In this document: positions 9,021-18,700 of the stretch, in pieces
How the letters are laid out: each line of letters opens with the position of its first letter
Position numbering within the stretch: the first letter of the stretch is position 1
DNA from: Chitinophaga rhizosphaerae
GTDB lineage: Bacteria; Bacteroidota; Bacteroidia; Chitinophagales; Chitinophagaceae
NCBI RefSeq assembly: GCF_003958645.1
Contig: NZ_RXLO01000005.1
Coordinates: forward strand, 434,001 to 498,000
Reading direction: 5' to 3'
DNA length: 64,000 bases
Translations under genes and position numbers: made by a program
The notes under the pieces: generated by a model
Databases searched by the model: none
The model's input: the letters and a program-made list of their open reading frames with translations, nothing else
Told to the model about the DNA's origin: nothing

Positions 9021-11294
9021 TTAACTGATTTTACTGACAACATTCGTTGAAATGATGGTAGTACGTACGGATTTTTCCGGTTTTGGGATGGACTCACAAG
9101 TTTGTAACACGGCAATATGTGAAATAAAATATGCCAAAGTGGATTCAGCGCCCTGGTTCCGGTTCAGCCCTGCGGCCGACAATCCGTCGCAACACCCGTG
9201 TGTTTCATGGTCGTACAGCGGAATGCGGAGCACGTTTTCGCCGAGGAACCATTGAAAGCACGTATACATTTTTCGCAAATAGTCCGTTTCGTTTGTGGCT
9301 ACATATGCCTGCTGGTACAATAAGACCATGGCCATGGTTTCGATCGCCTGCTGGTCGAACAGCGGACAGGCGCCGCCTTCGCAGTGCCATCCGTTGTTAC
9401 CCACGGGCGAAAAATAACCATGTGCCATGGTGAGGTTTTCCAGGAAGGATAAGCTTTCCAATGCGATATTGCGCCACTTTTCGTTGCCGGTCGCTTCTGC
9501 GGCGTGGAGCATGGCGAGGGGAAGGATGCCGTTATCGTAGGTCATCGATTTCTCGTACCAGCGCCAGTCTGCCGTAGCATTGCGATCCCAGGCGTCGATC
9601 ATCGGCTGGATGAGTTGTTCGAGGATATGGATCATCCCTTCGTCTGCCGGGTGGTGCAAAATATAATGGCAAACGCCGATGACGCTGTTGGCCCGTCCGC
9701 GCAGGTGCTCCAGCGCCGCGAAGTGCTGGATGGAGCGGTGGTACAGTTCATAAGCGAATTCGCGGTAGGAATTGTTGGGGGCGAAGCGGATGAGGTACCC
9801 CAGCGCCCAAACGGTGCGGCCGAAAGCATCTTCGGAGCCAACTTCATCGAGGTATTGCCGGCTGAAGCTGAGGAAATTCCGGAAATTCCCGTCGGGCGTC
9901 TGCATATAATGGATGAAGCTGAGGTATACCGGCAGCAGTTCGGGCACTTCCTTGCCTTTGCGGAACTGCTGGGCCATGAGCGTCATCATGAGCGCGCGGG
10001 CGTTATCGTCTACGCAATATCCTTCTTTCAGGTTGGGAATGCCGTACTTGGCGTGCTGCACGATGCCGGTATCGTCTGTCAACCGCCGGATGTGGGTGAG
10101 GTTGAGGGCGGGAAGCGCGGAGGCGTCGGGCAGCGGATCGGGCAATACGGTGGGTCGCGGTACGCCCAGGACTTTCACGGCCAGTTGAAGGTACCTGCCG
10201 CCCATCCGGCTCCATTGCAGTTCGCGGCCGTATTCGTAGGCGTTTTCGCGGAGGGCTTCCAGTTTGGCGGGCTCGTCGAGCAGCGAAAGGATCAGTTGCC
10301 CGAGGGTTTCATGCTGCGCGAAACCGAACAATTTCCCGCGGCCGTTAGCCAGCAGTTCCGTCGCGTACCAGTATGGCGTGGAAAGCACCGCAGCGCCGGC
10401 GCCCATTGCATAGGTAAGCGTCCCGCTGGTGATCTGCGCTTCGCTCAGGTAGGGCGTCACGTAAATCTGGCTGCGCGTGAGCCAGGCGAACAGGTCGTTT
10501 TCCGTAAGGAATTTATCAAGGAAAAGCACATGGCCCCCCAGCCCCAGGTTGTCTACCAGCTGCTGGAGGCTCTGGCGGTATTCTTCCCCGCAATTGCGCA
10601 GCACGGCCGGATGCGTTTTCCCGGCCACCACGTACATCACGTCGGGATGCCTTTCGATCACCTGCGGCAATGCGTTGATGACGGTTTCGATGCCCTTGTT
10701 ACGGCTCAGCAGCCCGAACGTGAAAATGAGCTTCCGGTTGCGGAGCGTTTCGGGCACCACGTCTGCCCGGATCGATAAATTCCCGAAATCAGGGACGCCA
10801 TGGGGGATCAGTGAAATTTTGTCGGAGGGAACTTCATAAATATCTTCCAGGAAGGAAATGGCCAGCCGGCTCATCACCACCACCCGTTCCGCCTGCCGCG
10901 ATATTTCGCGGACGATGCTTTTCTGGAGGAACGAGGGCTCCTTCAGCACGGTATGGAACGTGGCGATGAAAGGAACTTTCAACCGGTGAAGGAAGGGCAG
11001 GAGGAAGATCCCGCTTTCTCCGCCGAATATGCCGAATTCATGTTGCACCACTACCAGGTCTATCCCGTTCCCGTTCACCCAGTCTGCCGCATCCAGGTAA
11101 TCCGCCATATGCTGCTGCCGCACGGTGAACGCGACCTCGGGCGGATATTCATATACCTGTCCTTCGTCATTCATGGCGATCACGCTCACTTCGGGCGCTT
11201 CCTGCTGGCCTTGCATGGCCTTGATCAAATGCTCTGTAAAAGTCGCTATTCCGCACTCACGGGGATAATACGAGGCTATATATGCAATTCTCAT
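9021..11294 (-). CDS. Two-domain protein: GT4 glycosyltransferase fused to a helical (alpha/alpha)6-like domain
   Basis: The 757-residue protein starts with a GT-B/GT4 half (residues 1 to about 375): YYPRECGIATFTEHLI, VVVQHEFGIFGGESG, FTFGLLSRNKGIETVI. In the donor site the region EAQITSGTLTYAMGAG keeps the first Glu of EX7E but has Leu at the second position, as in a subgroup of bacterial GT4s. The C-terminal 350 residues are helical, with aromatic and acidic motifs (NLKEGYCVDDNARAL, WRWYEKSMTYDNGILPLAM, DQQAIETMAMVLLYQQAY, NRNQGAESTLAYF) resembling (alpha/alpha)6 glycan-active toroids, but I recognise no characterised family. A bifunctional or processing role is inference. It is the first gene of a two-gene operon divergent from bshC. 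Confidence 0.8.
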   Translation of the reverse strand: MRIAYIASYYPRECGIATFTEHLIKAMQGQQEAPEVSVIAMNDEGQVYEYPPEVAFTVRQQHMADYLDAADWVNGNGIDLVVVQHEFGIFGGESGIFLLPFLHRLKVPFIATFHTVLKEPSFLQKSIVREISRQAERVVVMSRLAISFLEDIYEVPSDKISLIPHGVPDFGNLSIRADVVPETLRNRKLIFTFGLLSRNKGIETVINALPQVIERHPDVMYVVAGKTHPAVLRNCGEEYRQSLQQLVDNLGLGGHVLFLDKFLTENDLFAWLTRSQIYVTPYLSEAQITSGTLTYAMGAGAAVLSTPYWYATELLANGRGKLFGFAQHETLGQLILSLLDEPAKLEALRENAYEYGRELQWSRMGGRYLQLAVKVLGVPRPTVLPDPLPDASALPALNLTHIRRLTDDTGIVQHAKYGIPNLKEGYCVDDNARALMMTLMAQQFRKGKEVPELLPVYLSFIHYMQTPDGNFRNFLSFSRQYLDEVGSEDAFGRTVWALGYLIRFAPNNSYREFAYELYHRSIQHFAALEHLRGRANSVIGVCHYILHHPADEGMIHILEQLIQPMIDAWDRNATADWRWYEKSMTYDNGILPLAMLHAAEATGNEKWRNIALESLSFLENLTMAHGYFSPVGNNGWHCEGGACPLFDQQAIETMAMVLLYQQAYVATNETDYLRKMYTCFQWFLGENVLRIPLYDHETHGCCDGLSAAGLNRNQGAESTLAYFISHIAVLQTCESIPKPEKSVRTTIISTNVVSKIS

Positions 11295-11491
11295 AAGATA
11301 AGATGTTTTTTTAAGCTAAGTGTAGAATTCCTGTCCGGGTCAACGTAGATTTTACAAATCTGGCGCCAGATTGTTGTATGGCAATAGTTAACGTTCGGGG
11401 CATTTGTGATAAGTGGCAGAAATGGCAGGAAGGAAATACGTAGATTCGTAATGTGTAATTGACGTAAATTCGTTCTTCAAATTCAGATTCA

Positions 11492-13105
11492 GTGATCCAA
11501 CATATAAACCCGGGCATATCTTTCCATACGGTACCGATTGCAGATACCCGTTACTTCAGTCCACTCATTGCCAACTTCCTGTCCGGACAGCCCCCGCTGC
11601 GGGATTTTTACGCTTACAGCCCTACGGGGCCCGACTTTGCCATGGCAATCAAGATCAAGGAAGGGCAGGCCCTCCGGCGGGACATACTGACAGAAACCCT
11701 CTATCAGCAATATGCGCATCTCGGGATCAGGGAAGAAGTACGCGCCAATATCGGCCTGTTGCAGGCAACCAACACTTTCACGGTCTGTACCGCCCATCAG
11801 CCCAATATCTTCACCGGATTCCTCTATTTCGCCTATAAAATCCTGCAAACCGTCAAACTGGCACAAGATCTTACCCGCCAGCATCCTGGCAAGCACTTCG
11901 TACCTGTTTATTACATGGGCAGCGAGGATGCCGATCTCGACGAGCTGGGCTCCATCTGGCTGGAAGGGCGCAAACTCACCTGGGAAACGGACCAGACCGG
12001 GGCCGTTGGGCGCATGCGCACGGAGAACCTGGAACCCATGCTCAAACAAATTGGTGACAGTATCGGCTTCCTGCCGCACGGGCCTCAACTGCTGGACATC
12101 CTGCGGAACGCCTATCTCGAACAACCCAACATTCAGCAGGCTACCCTGAGCCTTGTCAATGAACTGTTCGGGTGCTACGGACTGGTGGTGCTCATCCCGG
12201 ATCATCCCAACTTCAAACGCCAGCTGATCCCTGTCATGAAAGACGAGCTGCTGAACCAGCGTTCCGAACAAATCGTCTCCAAAACGATCGACAAACTGTC
12301 AGCCCATTTCAAGGTACAAGCCACTCCGCGCGAAATAAATCTTTTCTATCTCATCGATGACAAACGCGAGCGCATTGTGAAAGATGGGGAATTGTGGAAA
12401 GTTCTACACACACAGTTGTCCTTTACGCGCGACGAATTGCTGAACGAGCTGGAAACCCATCCGGAGCGGTTCAGTCCGAATGTCATTCTGCGCGGCATCC
12501 TCCAGGAAACCATCCTTCCCAACATCGCTTTCATCGGTGGCGGCGGCGAAGTGGCGTACTGGCTCGAGTTGAAGGATTTGTTCCAATATCATAAAGTGCC
12601 GTATCCCGTCATCCTCCTCCGTAATTCGTTTTTGTGGGTGCGCCGGGAGGAACATGCGCGCCTGCACAAGCTGGGCCTCACGCCCGACGAGCTGTTCGAA
12701 GACACGGGGCTTATCATCAGTAAATTCGTGCATGATCGCACCAACGCGGCGCTCGTGCTGCGGGATGAATATACGGCCGTGGAAAAGCTGTTCAACGATC
12801 TGGAAGAAAAAGCGAAACAGATCGATGTAACGCTGGCGGCCAGTGTGAACGCCGAACGCTCCCGGGCGATAAAATCCATCGGGAAAATTGAGCACAAGTT
12901 CCTGCGCGCCGAAAAGAAGAAATTCGCCTGGCAGACGGAGCAGATCCAGACGGTGAAAGACCGCCTGTTCCCCGGCAACTCGCTGCAGGAGCGGAAAGAA
13001 AACCTGCTACCGTATTACGCTGAATGCGGGCCGGCGTTCTTCGATCACATCCTGCAATTCTGCATTCCCGTTACTGATCAGTTCATTATCGTGACGGAGT
13101 TGTAG
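11492..13105 (+). CDS. bshC: Bacillithiol biosynthesis cysteine-adding enzyme BshC
   Basis: Adds cysteine to GlcN-malate in the last step of bacillithiol synthesis. The 537 residues match the family's usual length and order: an N-terminal Rossmann-like core with TVCTAHQPNIFTGFLYFAYK (about residue 94) and HFVPVYYMGSEDADLDELG (about 135), then IAFIGGGGEVAYWLELKDLF (about 345) and a long C-terminal coiled coil (EKLFNDLEEKAKQIDVTL). The start is GTG at 11492, as the next in-frame ATG would delete conserved N-terminal sequence. The bacillithiol partners bshA and bshB are not in the window. A terminator for this gene lies inside the 3' end of the convergent FUSC gene. Confidence 0.93.
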   Translation: MIQHINPGISFHTVPIADTRYFSPLIANFLSGQPPLRDFYAYSPTGPDFAMAIKIKEGQALRRDILTETLYQQYAHLGIREEVRANIGLLQATNTFTVCTAHQPNIFTGFLYFAYKILQTVKLAQDLTRQHPGKHFVPVYYMGSEDADLDELGSIWLEGRKLTWETDQTGAVGRMRTENLEPMLKQIGDSIGFLPHGPQLLDILRNAYLEQPNIQQATLSLVNELFGCYGLVVLIPDHPNFKRQLIPVMKDELLNQRSEQIVSKTIDKLSAHFKVQATPREINLFYLIDDKRERIVKDGELWKVLHTQLSFTRDELLNELETHPERFSPNVILRGILQETILPNIAFIGGGGEVAYWLELKDLFQYHKVPYPVILLRNSFLWVRREEHARLHKLGLTPDELFEDTGLIISKFVHDRTNAALVLRDEYTAVEKLFNDLEEKAKQIDVTLAASVNAERSRAIKSIGKIEHKFLRAEKKKFAWQTEQIQTVKDRLFPGNSLQERKENLLPYYAECGPAFFDHILQFCIPVTDQFIIVTEL

Positions 13106-13115
13106 CCGTAAAATA

Positions 13116-15347
13116 TTAATCGTTGATCTGGGCCGCGTGAATCGCGGCCTTTTTCATGTCTTTCAGGACGGAATAGAGCGCCTGGAGCTGATCGCGCACG
13201 TGCTTGATCTCCAGCATTTCTTCGCGCTCCGTGGTTTGCCCCTGGCCCTGGTTGATCTGTTCCTGCCGAACGGAGATGAGGTGCGTGAGGCGTTCTTCCA
13301 GGGAATGGAAGGCGGCCGGAGCGGCGGGGTCTTCGCCCCAGGTGCCGGAGTTCACGTATTGCGCCACCTGGTCCATGAGCGTGTTGAGGAACAGCATGAT
13401 GTCTTTATACTCCGGATGCTGGTATTGCAGCCGGTGTTGCAGGGCGTAGCCGGATAATTGGGCGATGTGGCTGGAAAGGGAATGGCTCAGTACCACGAAA
13501 TGGTAAAGCTGCGAACCGTGTTTCTGTTTGCTTTTGGGCTCCGACAGCATCCGCTGGAAGGCGGAAGTGAGGTTGGCGGTGGTCACGTGCACGTCTTTTC
13601 GCGCCAGTTTGTACGCGATGAGGCTGAAAGGCTTCCCGGTGTAGAGGTTCGTCACTTCCTGGAGGTATGCCCGGTTGGCTTCCATGGTTTTGATCATGTA
13701 ATCGGGGAGGAACCGGTATTCCCAGCTCGGCCAGAATATGTAGTTGAAGAGGAAGGCGATGCCGCCGCCGATGAGGGTGTCCAGTACGCGCTGGGTCACG
13801 TTCTCGAAATCGGCCGGGTGGAGGAAATGGAGAAGGAAAACGATGAACGGCGTCATGAAGATCACGCTCGTCACGTAATGGTACGTCTGGAAGCTGTAAG
13901 CGCCCAGAATGCAGACGAGCATGACGGAAAAGATGACGACGTCGTTTTTCGTGAGCCATAGAATGCCCGCCGCGCAGACCGCGCCGATGATGGTGCCGAT
14001 GATCCGTTGGAAGCTCCGGGTTTTGGTGAGGCTGAAACCGGGTTTCATGATCACCATGATCGTCAGCAATATCCAGTAGGTCTTGCTCAGATCGAGCGCA
14101 TGCCCCAGCAGGAAACCCGTGACCATGGCCAGGGCCGTGCGCAGGGCGTGGCGGAAGATGTGGGAATTGAAGGTGAGGTTGTTGCGGAAGGTCTCCACGT
14201 CGTACCGCTGCCGCGTGGTGAAGGCGGAAAGCTCGAGTTGATGATCGAACGAGGCTTCCTTGGCCCTTTCCAGCCGGGTGAGGCGGTGCAGGTTGTACAG
14301 GCGCTGCGCGATATGCTCCAGGTTGTCGAAAACCCCGTCGAACGGAATGAGGTCTGCCCGTTCGCGCAGGGTGGGCAGGGAGGCTTGATAGGCCTTGAAC
14401 GCGCGCCGCGATTTTTCCAGTTCCAGTTTGAGGTTGACGTGCGGTAAGGACCGTAGCCCGGCCGAAACGGCGATGCCGATATGGTCGAGCTCATCGGCGA
14501 ACTGGACGATGGTGTGGTGCAGTTGCTCGATGACCTGGGTGCCGGCGAATTTCTTTTGGAGGGAGGTATAGTCGATCTGGGAGGCCATGAATTGCTCGTG
14601 CATGTCTACCAGATCGAGGAATATCAGCACCATGGATTTGGAGATGGAGGTGGTACCCTGCTGTGCGGAGCGCATTTTCAGGAGCAGTTCGCGCACGGCT
14701 TCCATCTTTTCGTTGACGATCACCTGCTGGGCGAGCACGTCTTTATAGGTAGTGGTAATGTCTTTTTCGGGGCGATAGAAGTCTGCCCGTAGGCGGAGGT
14801 ACCGGGCGGTTTGCTGGATACATTCGCCCAATGTTTGCTGCACGGTCAGGTACGGCCTGATCTGCCAGAGCAAAAGCGCCAGCAGGGCGTACCAGATGGA
14901 GCCGGAGAGCGTCAGCAGCGATACTTCGATCGCCATTTGCCAGGTCAGGTGCTCGGCCATGACGGATACCATGACCAGGAGGCCCCCCACGCCGATGTTC
15001 CCGCCGCGGTTGCCGTAGATGAGCAGCATACTGTAAAAGAAGCTGCAAAGCCCCACCCAGACCACGAGCGCCGGCGTGTAGGGCAGGAGAAGCCCCGTGC
15101 CCAGGGCCGTCAGGAAAATAAGAATGGTGCTGATAATCAGTCCATTGCGTTTATGGATGATGGTCCCCGGCACATCGGCGAGCGCGGTGCAGAGGGCGCC
15201 CATCGAGATGGCGATACCGGTAGACAAATGGCCGCTGAGGCCGAAAATAAGGGAGGGGACAACCACGCTCAGCGTTGTGCGCAGTCCGTTGCTGAAATGG
15301 TAACTGAAAATAAAGGCTTTCGCTTCTTTGGTCCAACGTTCTTGCAT
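13116..15347 (-). CDS. FUSC family inner-membrane protein (YccS/YhfK-like)
   Basis: A 743-residue polytopic protein with two repeated membrane blocks separated by a cytosolic helical domain, the layout of FUSC/YccS transporters (relatives of the aromatic-acid exporter AaeB). The first block includes VVVPSLIFGLSGHLSTGIAI and VWVGLCSFFYSMLLIYG. The second includes YWILLTIMVIMKPGFSLTK (the conserved MKPGFS-type motif) and VTSVIFMTPFIVFLLHFL. Substrate unknown. I start at ATG 15347; an in-frame TTG 9 bp upstream is less likely. A TAATTTTG box ends 6 nt before the ATG. The last codons overlap a hairpin that probably terminates bshC. Confidence 0.85.
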   Translation of the reverse strand: MQERWTKEAKAFIFSYHFSNGLRTTLSVVVPSLIFGLSGHLSTGIAISMGALCTALADVPGTIIHKRNGLIISTILIFLTALGTGLLLPYTPALVVWVGLCSFFYSMLLIYGNRGGNIGVGGLLVMVSVMAEHLTWQMAIEVSLLTLSGSIWYALLALLLWQIRPYLTVQQTLGECIQQTARYLRLRADFYRPEKDITTTYKDVLAQQVIVNEKMEAVRELLLKMRSAQQGTTSISKSMVLIFLDLVDMHEQFMASQIDYTSLQKKFAGTQVIEQLHHTIVQFADELDHIGIAVSAGLRSLPHVNLKLELEKSRRAFKAYQASLPTLRERADLIPFDGVFDNLEHIAQRLYNLHRLTRLERAKEASFDHQLELSAFTTRQRYDVETFRNNLTFNSHIFRHALRTALAMVTGFLLGHALDLSKTYWILLTIMVIMKPGFSLTKTRSFQRIIGTIIGAVCAAGILWLTKNDVVIFSVMLVCILGAYSFQTYHYVTSVIFMTPFIVFLLHFLHPADFENVTQRVLDTLIGGGIAFLFNYIFWPSWEYRFLPDYMIKTMEANRAYLQEVTNLYTGKPFSLIAYKLARKDVHVTTANLTSAFQRMLSEPKSKQKHGSQLYHFVVLSHSLSSHIAQLSGYALQHRLQYQHPEYKDIMLFLNTLMDQVAQYVNSGTWGEDPAAPAAFHSLEERLTHLISVRQEQINQGQGQTTEREEMLEIKHVRDQLQALYSVLKDMKKAAIHAAQIND
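13131..13154 (+). terminator. Intrinsic terminator of bshC within the FUSC coding end
   Basis: GGCCGCG (13131-13137), loop TGAAT, CGCGGCC (13143-13149), then five T. It lies 25 bp after the bshC stop, on its strand, and is inside the final codons of the convergent FUSC gene. Confidence 0.75.
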
Positions 15348-15353
15348 TGCGGG

Positions 15354-15361
15354 CAAAATTA
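15354..15361 (-). promoter_or_regulatory. -7-type box of the FUSC gene
   Basis: Read leftward this is TAATTTTG, an exact match to the Bacteroidota -7 consensus TAnnTTTG, with 6 nt between it and the ATG. No clear -33 TTTG is visible. If used, the mRNA would be leaderless or nearly so. Confidence 0.4.
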
Positions 15362-15470
15362 CGAATAAACCCGGCTTCCGCCCCGGCGGGCGGCGGCATG
15401 TGCGGATCTATTCGCCGGTGAGCTTATTTGATTCGTTATCAGTAAGATAGTGGTTATTATTTACTATTGT

Positions 15471-15514
15471 GGTGTATAAATTATCCCCATGTGTGTATAA
15501 ATTCCTTATTCACA
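15471..15514. promoter_or_regulatory. Cluster of four DnaA-box-like 9-mers
   Basis: Within 44 bp, in alternating orientation: GGTGTATAA (15471-15479, reverse of TTATACACC), TTATCCCCA (15481-15489), TGTGTATAA (15492-15500, reverse of TTATACACA) and TTATTCACA (15506-15514). The third and fourth fit the DnaA consensus TTWTNCACA exactly; the first and second differ at one base. The 11-mer GTGTATAAATT also recurs 21 bp apart (15472 and 15493). AT-rich sequence flanks it on the left. This could be part of an origin or a DnaA-controlled operator. Confidence 0.5.
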
Positions 15515-15722
15515 TTTACCGGTTTGCGATAACTTACTGAAGTGAGATCGAACGCCCCGTTGCCATATCTGAAAACCGCCGCCACGGCTGGCAACCCCGC
15601 GCAGTGCTGGAATCAGCAGAATTCGATTATCTTTGGCGGCCAAATCATGGCGCAGGAATGTTTCGGGAATGGTGTTTCCGGGGATTGCTGCTTCATCTTT
15701 CGTAATTCGTAATCCGACAAAT

Positions 15723-18700
15723 GTGCGTTTAAAAACATTAGAGATCAAGGGTTTCAAAAGTTTTGCGGATAAGACCGTACTGCATTTCGACGAAGGCGTG
15801 ACCGGTGTTATCGGCCCGAACGGCTGTGGAAAGAGTAATATCATCGACTCTATCCGCTGGGTGATCGGCGAGCACAAGATCTCCAACCTCCGTTCCGAAA
15901 ACCAGGCCGGCCTCGTCTTCAACGGCTCCCGCACCCGTTCCGCCTCCGGTATGGCCGAAGTGAGCCTCACTTTCGAGAACAACAAGAACGTACTCCCGAC
16001 GGAATTCACCACGGTTACGATCACACGCAAATTCTACAAAAACGGCGACTCCGAATACCGGCTCAACGATGTGGCCTGCCGCCTCAAAGATATCCATAAC
16101 CTCTTCCTAGACACCGGCGTCAGCACAGACTCCTACGCCATCATCGAGCTCGGGATGGTAGACGATATCATCAAGGACAAGGAAAACTCCCGCCGCCGCA
16201 TGCTCGAGCAAGCCGCCGGGATCTCCATCTACAAAACCCGTAAAAAAGAAGCCAAATCCAAACTGGACGCCACCGAAGGCGACCTCAACCGTATCGAAGA
16301 CCTCCTCTTCGAAATCAATAACAACCTCAAAACCCTCGAAAGCCAGGCCAAAAAAGCCGAACGCTATTACGAGATCAAAAAAGACTATAAAGAAGCCAGC
16401 ATAGAGCTCGCCAAAGCCGCCCTCGAAGGTTTTAACATCACCTTCCGCGACCTCACCGAGCAACAACAGCAGGAAACCGACCGGAAATTCGCCCTGGAAG
16501 CCGAAATCTCCACAGACGAAGCCGCCGTGGAACAGGATAAGCTCCATTTCGTGGCCAAGGAACGCGAGCTCCAGGTTCTGCAACGCTCCTTCAACGAGCT
16601 CGTTTCCACCATCCGCACGAAAGAAAACGATAAAAACCTCGCTTCCCAACAGCTGACCTACCTCCGCGAACGGGAAAAAGGCATCACCGACTTCCTCGGC
16701 AGCGCGGAAGGACAGCTCAACGGCCTCACCGAATCCATCGCGTTCACCGAAACGCAGGTGACCGACGAAGCCGAAGTATTCGAATCCATGCAGGACGAAC
16801 TGGAAACCCTCCAGGAAATGGTGGACGAGAAAAAACAACACTTCTCCGAGAAAAAACTCCACCTCGAAAACCTCCGCCGCGATCAACAACAATGGCAACG
16901 CCAGCAGTTCGAAGCGGAAAAGAAAGTGGCCGTCGCCGATACCTCCGTCCAGAACCTCCAGCGCGGCATCCAGCAGCTCCAGGAGGAAAAGACCACCCGC
17001 CTCGCCCAGATCCAGCAGCTGGAAGATGAAAAAACAACCCTGCAGGATAACCTCCAGACCTCCAAAGAGGAACTGGAAGACATGATCGCCTTCCAGGAAG
17101 AAACCAAAGGCAAGATCCTCACCGCTCAGGGCGAGATCGAAGGGCTGCGCGACAAACTGGTAGACGAAAACCGGAAACTCGATTCCAAAAAGAACGAATA
17201 CGACCTCCTCAAATCACTCGTAGACAGCCTGGAAGGCTATCCCGAATCCATCAAGTTCCTCAAAAAGAACAATGAATGGAACAATAAAGCGCCCATCCTG
17301 TCAGACATATTTTTTTGTAAGGAAGATTACCGCACCTGCATCGAAAACCTGCTGGAGCCGTATCTCAACTATTATGTGGTCAACAACGCCGAAGAAGCCG
17401 TTCAGGCCATCCGCCTGCTCGACGGCAACAAGAAAGGCAAAGCCAACTTCTTCATCCTCGACCAGTTCAACCACCAGGCCGGCGGCCTCTTTACACCGCC
17501 CGGCACCATCCCGGCGCTCGATGTGGTAGAGATCGACGAGAAATACAAAGGCCTGGGCAATTACCTGCTCGGCAAAGTATTCGTGTCCGACGATCTCGCA
17601 TCCATCAATTTCAGCGAGCTGCCGGAGCAAGACGTGCTCATCACCGAGAAATCGGGCAGGATGCACCGCGGGAAATACAGCATGAACGGCGGTTCCGTAG
17701 GTTTGTTCGAAGGGAAGAAGCTCGGCCGCGCCAAGAACCTCGAAAAGCTCGACGCGGAAATCCGCGAACTGGAAGGCGTGGTAAGCTCCCTCAAAACGAA
17801 ACTCCAGGCCAAGCACGACGAAGTGCTGGGCTACAACAGCCAGCTCAACGAAAACAAGATCAACGCCGCCCGCGAGCGCGTCAACCAACTCAATAACCAA
17901 CTGTTCGGCCTGCAAAACCGTATCGAGAACTTCCACCACATGATCGAAACGGGCAATAAACGCCTCGCCGAAATGGAAGGTTCCCTCGCTACCAACGAAC
18001 AGTCGATTTCCACCGTGAGGGATGAACTGGATACCCTCAACGACCGGGTGAACAGTCTGCACGACAGCATCGTGGCCGCCGAGCGCGCGAGCCAGGAAGC
18101 GGAGCAGCAGTTCAACCAGGCCAACATCCAGTACAACAACCAGAACCTCCAGCATACGCGCCAGCAAAGCAAGGTGCAGGCCCTCAAACAGGAACTGGAA
18201 TTCAAGCGCAAACAACTGACAGACCTGCACGCCCAGATCGAAAGCAACCGCAGGCAGCTGGAAGATACCGCCGGCAACATCGCCGCGGCCGAAGACCGGC
18301 TCAATACCTCCGAAGACGGATTGCTGGAACTGTTCCGCCGCCGCGAGGAAGAGGAAAAAGCCGTGAACGAAAAGGACCAGGAATACTATAATTTCCGTAA
18401 CCACCTCCAGGAACTGGAAAGCGTGCTCCGCTCCAAGCAGAAAACGCGCGATATGCTCGATCAGCAGCTCAACCAGATCAAAGACAAGGTGAACGAACTG
18501 AAGCTGCAACTGGCGTCCATGAAAGAGCGCCTCAGCGTGGAGTTCAAGGTAAACCTCGACGAAATCCTGGACGAAGACCGTACGGGTACGCAGACTGTCG
18601 AAGACCTGCAGGCCAACGCCGAGCGGTTGAAAAAGCGCCTTGAGAACATGGGCGAGATCAACCCCACGGCCATCGAAGCATATACCGAGATGAAAAAGCG

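Larger units (their letters stand above)
15348..15722. other. 375-bp gap between FUSC gene and smc
   Basis: No convincing gene. The left end holds the FUSC -7-like box and the centre (about 15419-15530) is AT-rich with four DnaA-box-like 9-mers. The right end has a TATCTTTG element (15628-15635) that could be the smc -7 box with an approximately 80-nt leader; I see no good -33 element for it. Confidence 0.6.

Noticed and set aside
11295..11491. Possible divergent promoters between the fused GT4 gene and bshC.
   Set aside because: A TTTG is present near 11403, but no TAnnTTTG at the right spacing on either strand.
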